From the NCBI GenBank assembly GCA_025642075.2, contig JAODUO010000561.1, forward strand, positions 42,501 through 106,500: 64,000 nucleotides of DNA. The letters are read 5' to 3'. Origin of the DNA: Ridgeia piscesae. Taxonomy: Eukaryota; Annelida; Polychaeta; Sabellida; Siboglinidae. A program made the position numbers and the translations under genes. Of this stretch, positions 59,110 to 64,000 are shown in pieces; position 1 is the stretch's first letter; each line of letters starts with the position of its first letter. The notes beneath the pieces are model-generated. The model did no database searches. It saw only the letters and a program-made list of their open reading frames with translations, and was not told the DNA's origin.

Positions 59110-62100
59110 GCCGTGCCCTCGGTCTCGGGTAGGCCCTACATCTCCACACACTTCCACTCACCATCAACCTCGGTCTCGTGTGGGCCCTACATCTCCACAC
59201 ACTTACACTCACCATCAACCTCGGCCTCGTGTGGGCCCTACATCTCCACACACTTCCACTCACCATCAACCTCGGCCTCGTGTGGGCCCTACATCTCCCA
59301 CACACTTCCACTCACCATCAACCTCAGGGCTCGTGTGGGACCCCACATCTCCACACACCCTTCCACTCACCATCAACCTCGACCTCGTGTGGGCCCTACA
59401 TCTCCACACACACACTTCCACTCACCATCAACCTCGGTCTCGTGTGGGACCTACATCTCCACACACCCTTCCACTCACCATCAACCTCGACCTCGTGTGG
59501 GCCCTACATCTCCACACACACACTTCCACTCACCATCAACCTCGGTCTCGTGTGGGACCTACATCTCCACACACACTTCCACTCACCATCAACCTCAGCC
59601 TCGTGTGGGCCCTACATCTCCACACACACTTCCACTCACCATCAACCTCGGCCTCGTGTGGGCCCTACATCTCCACACACTTACACTCACCATCAACCTC
59701 GGCCTCGTGTGGGCCCTACATCTCCACACACTTCCACTCACCATCAACCTCAGCCTCGTGTGGGCCCTACATCTCCACACACACTTCCACTCACCATCAA
59801 CCTCAGCCTCGTGTGGGCCCTACATCTCCACACACACTTCCACTCACCATCAACCTCGGCCTCGTGTGGGCCCTACATCTCCACACACTTCCACTCACCA
59901 TCAACCTCGGCCTCGTGTGGGCCCTACATCTCCACACACTTCCACTCACCATCAACCTCAGCCTCGTGTGGGCCCTACATCTCCACACACACTTCCACTC
60001 ACCATCAACCTCGGCCTCGTGTGGGCCCTACATCTCCACCACACTTCCACTCCATCAACCTCGGCCTCGTGTGGGCCCTACATCTCCACACACACTTCCA
60101 CTCACCATCAACCTCGGCTCGTGTGGGCCTACATCTCCACACACATCGACTCTCCATCAACCTCGGCCTCTTGTGGGCCCTACATCTCCACACACATCGA
60201 CTCTCCATCAACCTCAGCCTCGTGTGGGCCCTACATCTCCACACATTCGACTCACATCAACCTCAGCCTCGTGTGGGCCCTACATCTCCACACACTTCCA
60301 CTCACCATCAACCTCGGCCTCGTGTGGGCCCTACATCTCCACACACTTCCACTCACCATCAACCTCAGCCTCGTGTGGGCCCTACATCTCCACACACATC
60401 ACTCCCATCAACCTCGGCCTCGTGTGGGCCCTACATCTCCACACACACTTCCACTCACCATCAACCTCGGCCTCGTGTGGGCCCTACATCTCCACACACA
60501 CACTCCCATCAACCTCGGCCTCGTGTGGGCCCTACATCTCCACACACTCCACTCACCATCAACCTCGGCCTCGTGTGGGCCCTACATCTCCACACACACT
60601 CACTCCCATCAACCTCGGCCTCGTGTGGGCCCTACATCTCCACACACATTTCACTCACCATCAACCTCGACCTCGTGTGGGCCCTACATCTACACACACA
60701 CTTCCACTCACCATCAACCTCGGTCTCGTGTGGGACCTACATCTCCACACACCCTTCCACTCACCATCAACCTCGACCTCGTGTGGGCCCTACATCTCAC
60801 ACACACACTTCCACTCACCATCAACCTCGGTCTCGTGTGGGACCTACATCTCCACACACTTCCACTCACCATCAACCTCAGCCTCGTGTGGGCCCTACAT
60901 CTCCACACACTTCCACTCACCATCAACCTCGGCCTCGTGTGGGCCCTACATCTCCACACACTTACACTCACCATCAACCTCGGCCTCGTGTGGGCCCTAC
61001 ATCTCCACACACTTCCACTCACCATCAACCTCAGCCTCGTGTGGGCCCTACATCTCCACACACTTCCACTCACCATCAACCTCAGCCTCGTGTGGGCCCT
61101 ACATCTCCACACACATCCACTCACCATCAACCTCGGCCTCGTGTGGGCCCTACATCTCCACACACTTCCACTCACCATCAACCTCGGCCTCGTGTGGGCC
61201 CTACATCTCCACACACTTCCACTCACCATCAACCTCAGCCTCGTGTGGGCCCTACATCTCCACACACATCCACTCACCATCAACCTCGGCCTCGTGTGGG
61301 CCCTACATCTCCACACACACTTCCACTCACCATCAACCTCGGCCTCGTGTGGGCCCTACATCTCCACACACACTTCCACTCACCATCAACCTCGGTCTCG
61401 TGTGGGACCTACATCTCCACACACATCGACTCTCCATCAACCTCGGCCTCTTGTGGGCCCTACATCTCCACACACATCGACTCTCCATCAACCTCAGCCT
61501 CGTGTGGGCCCTACATCTCCACACAATCGACTCACTATCAACCTCAGCCTCGTGTGGGCCCTACATCTCCACACACTCACTCACCATCAACCTCGGCCTC
61601 GTGTGGGCCCTACATCTCCACACACTTCCACTCACCATCAACCTCAGCCTCGTGTGGGCCCTACATCTCCACACACACTTCACTCACCATCAACCTCGGC
61701 CTCGTGTGGGCCCTACATCTCCACACACACTTCCACTCACCATCAACCTCGGCCTCGTGTGGGCCCTACATCTCCACACACACTTACACTCACCATCAAC
61801 CTCGGCCTCGTGTGGGCCCTACATCTCCACACACATTTCCACTCACCATCAACCTCGGCCTCGTGTGGGCCCTACATCTCCACACACTTCCACTCACCAT
61901 CAACCTCAGCCTCGTGTGGGCCCTACATCTCCACACACACTTCCACTCACCATCAACCTCGACCTCGTGTGGGCCCTACATCTCCACACACACACTTCCA
62001 CTCACCATCAACCTCGGTCTCGTGTGGGACCTACATCTCCACACACCCTTCCACTCACCATCAACCTCGACCTCGTGTGGGCCCTACATCTCCACACACA

Positions 62101-63958
62101 CACTTCCACTCACCATCAACCTCGGTCTCGTGTGGGACCTACATCTCCACACACACTTCCACTCACCATCAACCTCAGCCTCGTGTGGGCCCTACATCTC
62201 CACACACACTTCCACTCACCATCAACCTCGGCCTCGTGTGGGCCCTACATCTCCACACACTTACACTCACCATCAACCTCGGCCTCGTGTGGGCCCTACA
62301 TCTCCACACACTTCCACTCACCATCAACCTCAGCCTCGTGTGGGCCCTACATCTCCACACACACTTCCACTCACCATCAACCTCAGCCTCGTGTGGGCCC
62401 TACATCTCCACACACACTTCCACTCACCATCAACCTCGGCCTCGTGTGGGCCCTACATCTCCACACACTTCCACTCACCATCAACCTCGGCCTCGTGTGG
62501 GCCCTACATCTCCACACACTTTCCCCTCACCATCAACCTCAGGGCCCCGTGTGGGCCCTACATCTCCACACACACTTCCACTCACCATCAACCTCGGCCT
62601 CGTGTGGGCCCTACATCTCCACACACACTTCCACTCACCATCAACCTCGGCCTCGTGTGGGCCCTACATCTCCACACACACTTCCACTCACCATCAACCT
62701 CGGTCTCGTGTGGGACCTACATCTCCACACACATCGACTCTCCATCAACCTCGGCCTCTTGTGGGCCCTACATCTCCACACACATCGACTCTCCATCAAC
62801 CTCAGCCTCGTGTGGGCCCTACATCTCCACACACATCGACTCACTATCAACCTCAGCCTCGTGTGGGCCCTACATCTCCACACACTTCCACTCACCATCA
62901 ACCTCGGCCTCGTGTGGGCCCTACATCTCCACACACTTCCACTCACCATCAACCTCAGCCTCGTGTGGGCCCTACATCTCCACACACACTTCCACTCACC
63001 ATCAACCTCGGCCTCGTGTGGGCCCTACATCTCCACACACACTTCCACTCACCATCAACCTCGGCCTCGTGTGGGCCCTACATCTCCACACACACTTCCA
63101 CTCACCATCAACCTCGGTCTCGTGTGGGACCTACATCTCCAAACACATCGACTCTCCATCAACCTCGGCCTCGTGTGGGCCCTACATCTCCACACACATC
63201 GACTCTCCATCAACTTCGGCCTCGTGTGGGCCCTACATCTCCACACACATCGACTCTCCATCAACCTCGGCCTCTTGTGGGCCCTACATCTCCACACACA
63301 TCGACTCTCCATCAACCTCAGTCTCGTGTGGGACCTACATCTCCACACACATCGACTCTCCATCAATCTCAGCCTCGTGTGGGCCCTACATCTCCACACA
63401 CACATCGACTCACCATCAACCTCAGCCTCGTGTGGGCCCTACATCTCCACACACACTTCCACTCACCATCAACCTCGGCCTCGTGTGGGCCCTACATCTC
63501 CACACACACTTCCACTCACCATCAACCTCGGCCTCGTGTGGGTCCTACATCTCCACACACACTTCCACTCTCCATCAACCTCGGCCTCGTGTGGGCCCTA
63601 CATCTCCACACACATCGACTCTCCGTCAACCTCGGCCTCGTGTGGGCCCTACATCTCCACACACATCGACTCTCCGTCAACTTCGGCCTCGTGTGGGCCC
63701 TACATCTCCACACACATCGACTCTCCATCAACCTCGGCCCCGTGTGGGCCCTACATCTCCACACACATCGACTCTCCATCAACCTCGGCCTCGTGTGGGC
63801 CCTACATCTCCACGCACATCGACTTTCCATCAAACTCGGCCCCGTGTGGGCCCTAAATGTCCACACACATCGACTCTCCATCAACCTCGGCCCCGTGTGG
63901 GCCCTACATCTCCACACACATCGACTCTCCATCAACCTCGGCTTCGTGTGGGCCCTAC

Positions 63959-63960
<2 letters not shown>
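59110..63960. repeat. 51-bp minisatellite array, about 90 units
   Basis: Each unit contains CCTCGTGTGGGCCCTACATC, TCCACACAC, a TTCCACTCACC or ATCGACTCTCC variant, and ATCAACCTCGG. The base length is 51 bp, with two-base CA slips giving 53 and 55 bp. Unit types are TTCCACTCACC (most of the array) and ATCGACTCTCC (small clusters near 60135, 61430 and 62735, and almost all units after 63140). The plus strand lacks stop codons in all three frames within the unit, which produces one open frame of 4.8 kb. The minus strand is repeatedly open as well. Confidence 0.98.

Positions 63961-63962
<2 letters not shown>

Positions 63963-64000
<38 letters not shown>
63963..64000. repeat. (CA)n microsatellite at the window end
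   Basis: The CA run follows directly after the last minisatellite unit and continues out of the window. Confidence 0.95.

Noticed and set aside
59015..63856. A 1,613-residue protein
   Set aside because: The frame is composed only of the 51-bp minisatellite, frame changes occur with each CA slip, and no splice or start context supports it.

Overview
The window is animal nuclear DNA. Genes are split by GT-AG introns, the background is AT-rich, and the window carries an NK2-class homeobox gene, an SLC46-type transporter pair, C2H2 zinc-finger genes, non-LTR and LTR retrotransposon debris, SINEs, MITEs and very long microsatellites. No prokaryotic feature or CRISPR array is present. The gene content and repeat load suggest a bilaterian, probably a marine invertebrate. 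I cannot place the phylum from this sequence alone.

Layout. 1-16.9 kb is repeat territory: two copies of one MITE, one of them inside a tandemly duplicated hAT-like repeat; a decayed LINE reverse transcriptase on the minus strand; a compound hexanucleotide array; SINE copies; and a transposon-derived pseudogene. 17.4-30.3 kb holds two copies of a segmental duplication, each with an intronless C2H2 zinc-finger ORF (8 and 18 fingers). Both ORFs are flanked on both sides by fossil fingers. Between the copies lie a broken Ty3/Gypsy pol fragment and several dispersed repeats. 30.3-36 kb is again repeats and microsatellites.

36.2-47.2 kb carries two complete SLC46-like major-facilitator genes arranged head to head (minus: 36210-39712; plus: 44388-47153, perhaps starting in a small exon at 41195). 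I reconstructed both from four coding exons with identical phases. Exons 2 and 3 are nearly identical between the copies while the last exon is clearly diverged, which looks like local gene conversion. 49.6-54.5 kb carries a three-exon NK2.1-type homeobox gene encoding a predicted 377-residue protein with an unusually diverged homeodomain. A CpG-rich promoter-like region lies upstream of it, and another GC-rich island lies 2.5 kb downstream. 57.7-64 kb is mainly minisatellite: 33-bp, 29-bp and 51-bp arrays, the last about 4.9 kb long and containing an exact ~590-bp internal duplication 2,580 bp apart.

The zinc-finger ORFs and the homeobox gene would act in the nucleus as DNA-binding regulators, and the SLC46 proteins as membrane carriers. 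Nothing in the sequence ties them into one pathway. I did not find a convincing new multi-gene system. The most interesting signals are the patchwork identity of the inverted SLC46 pair, the expanding finger genes bordered by their own fossils, the diverged NK2.1 homeodomain, and a MITE family whose insertion site can be read directly against an empty paralogous site.
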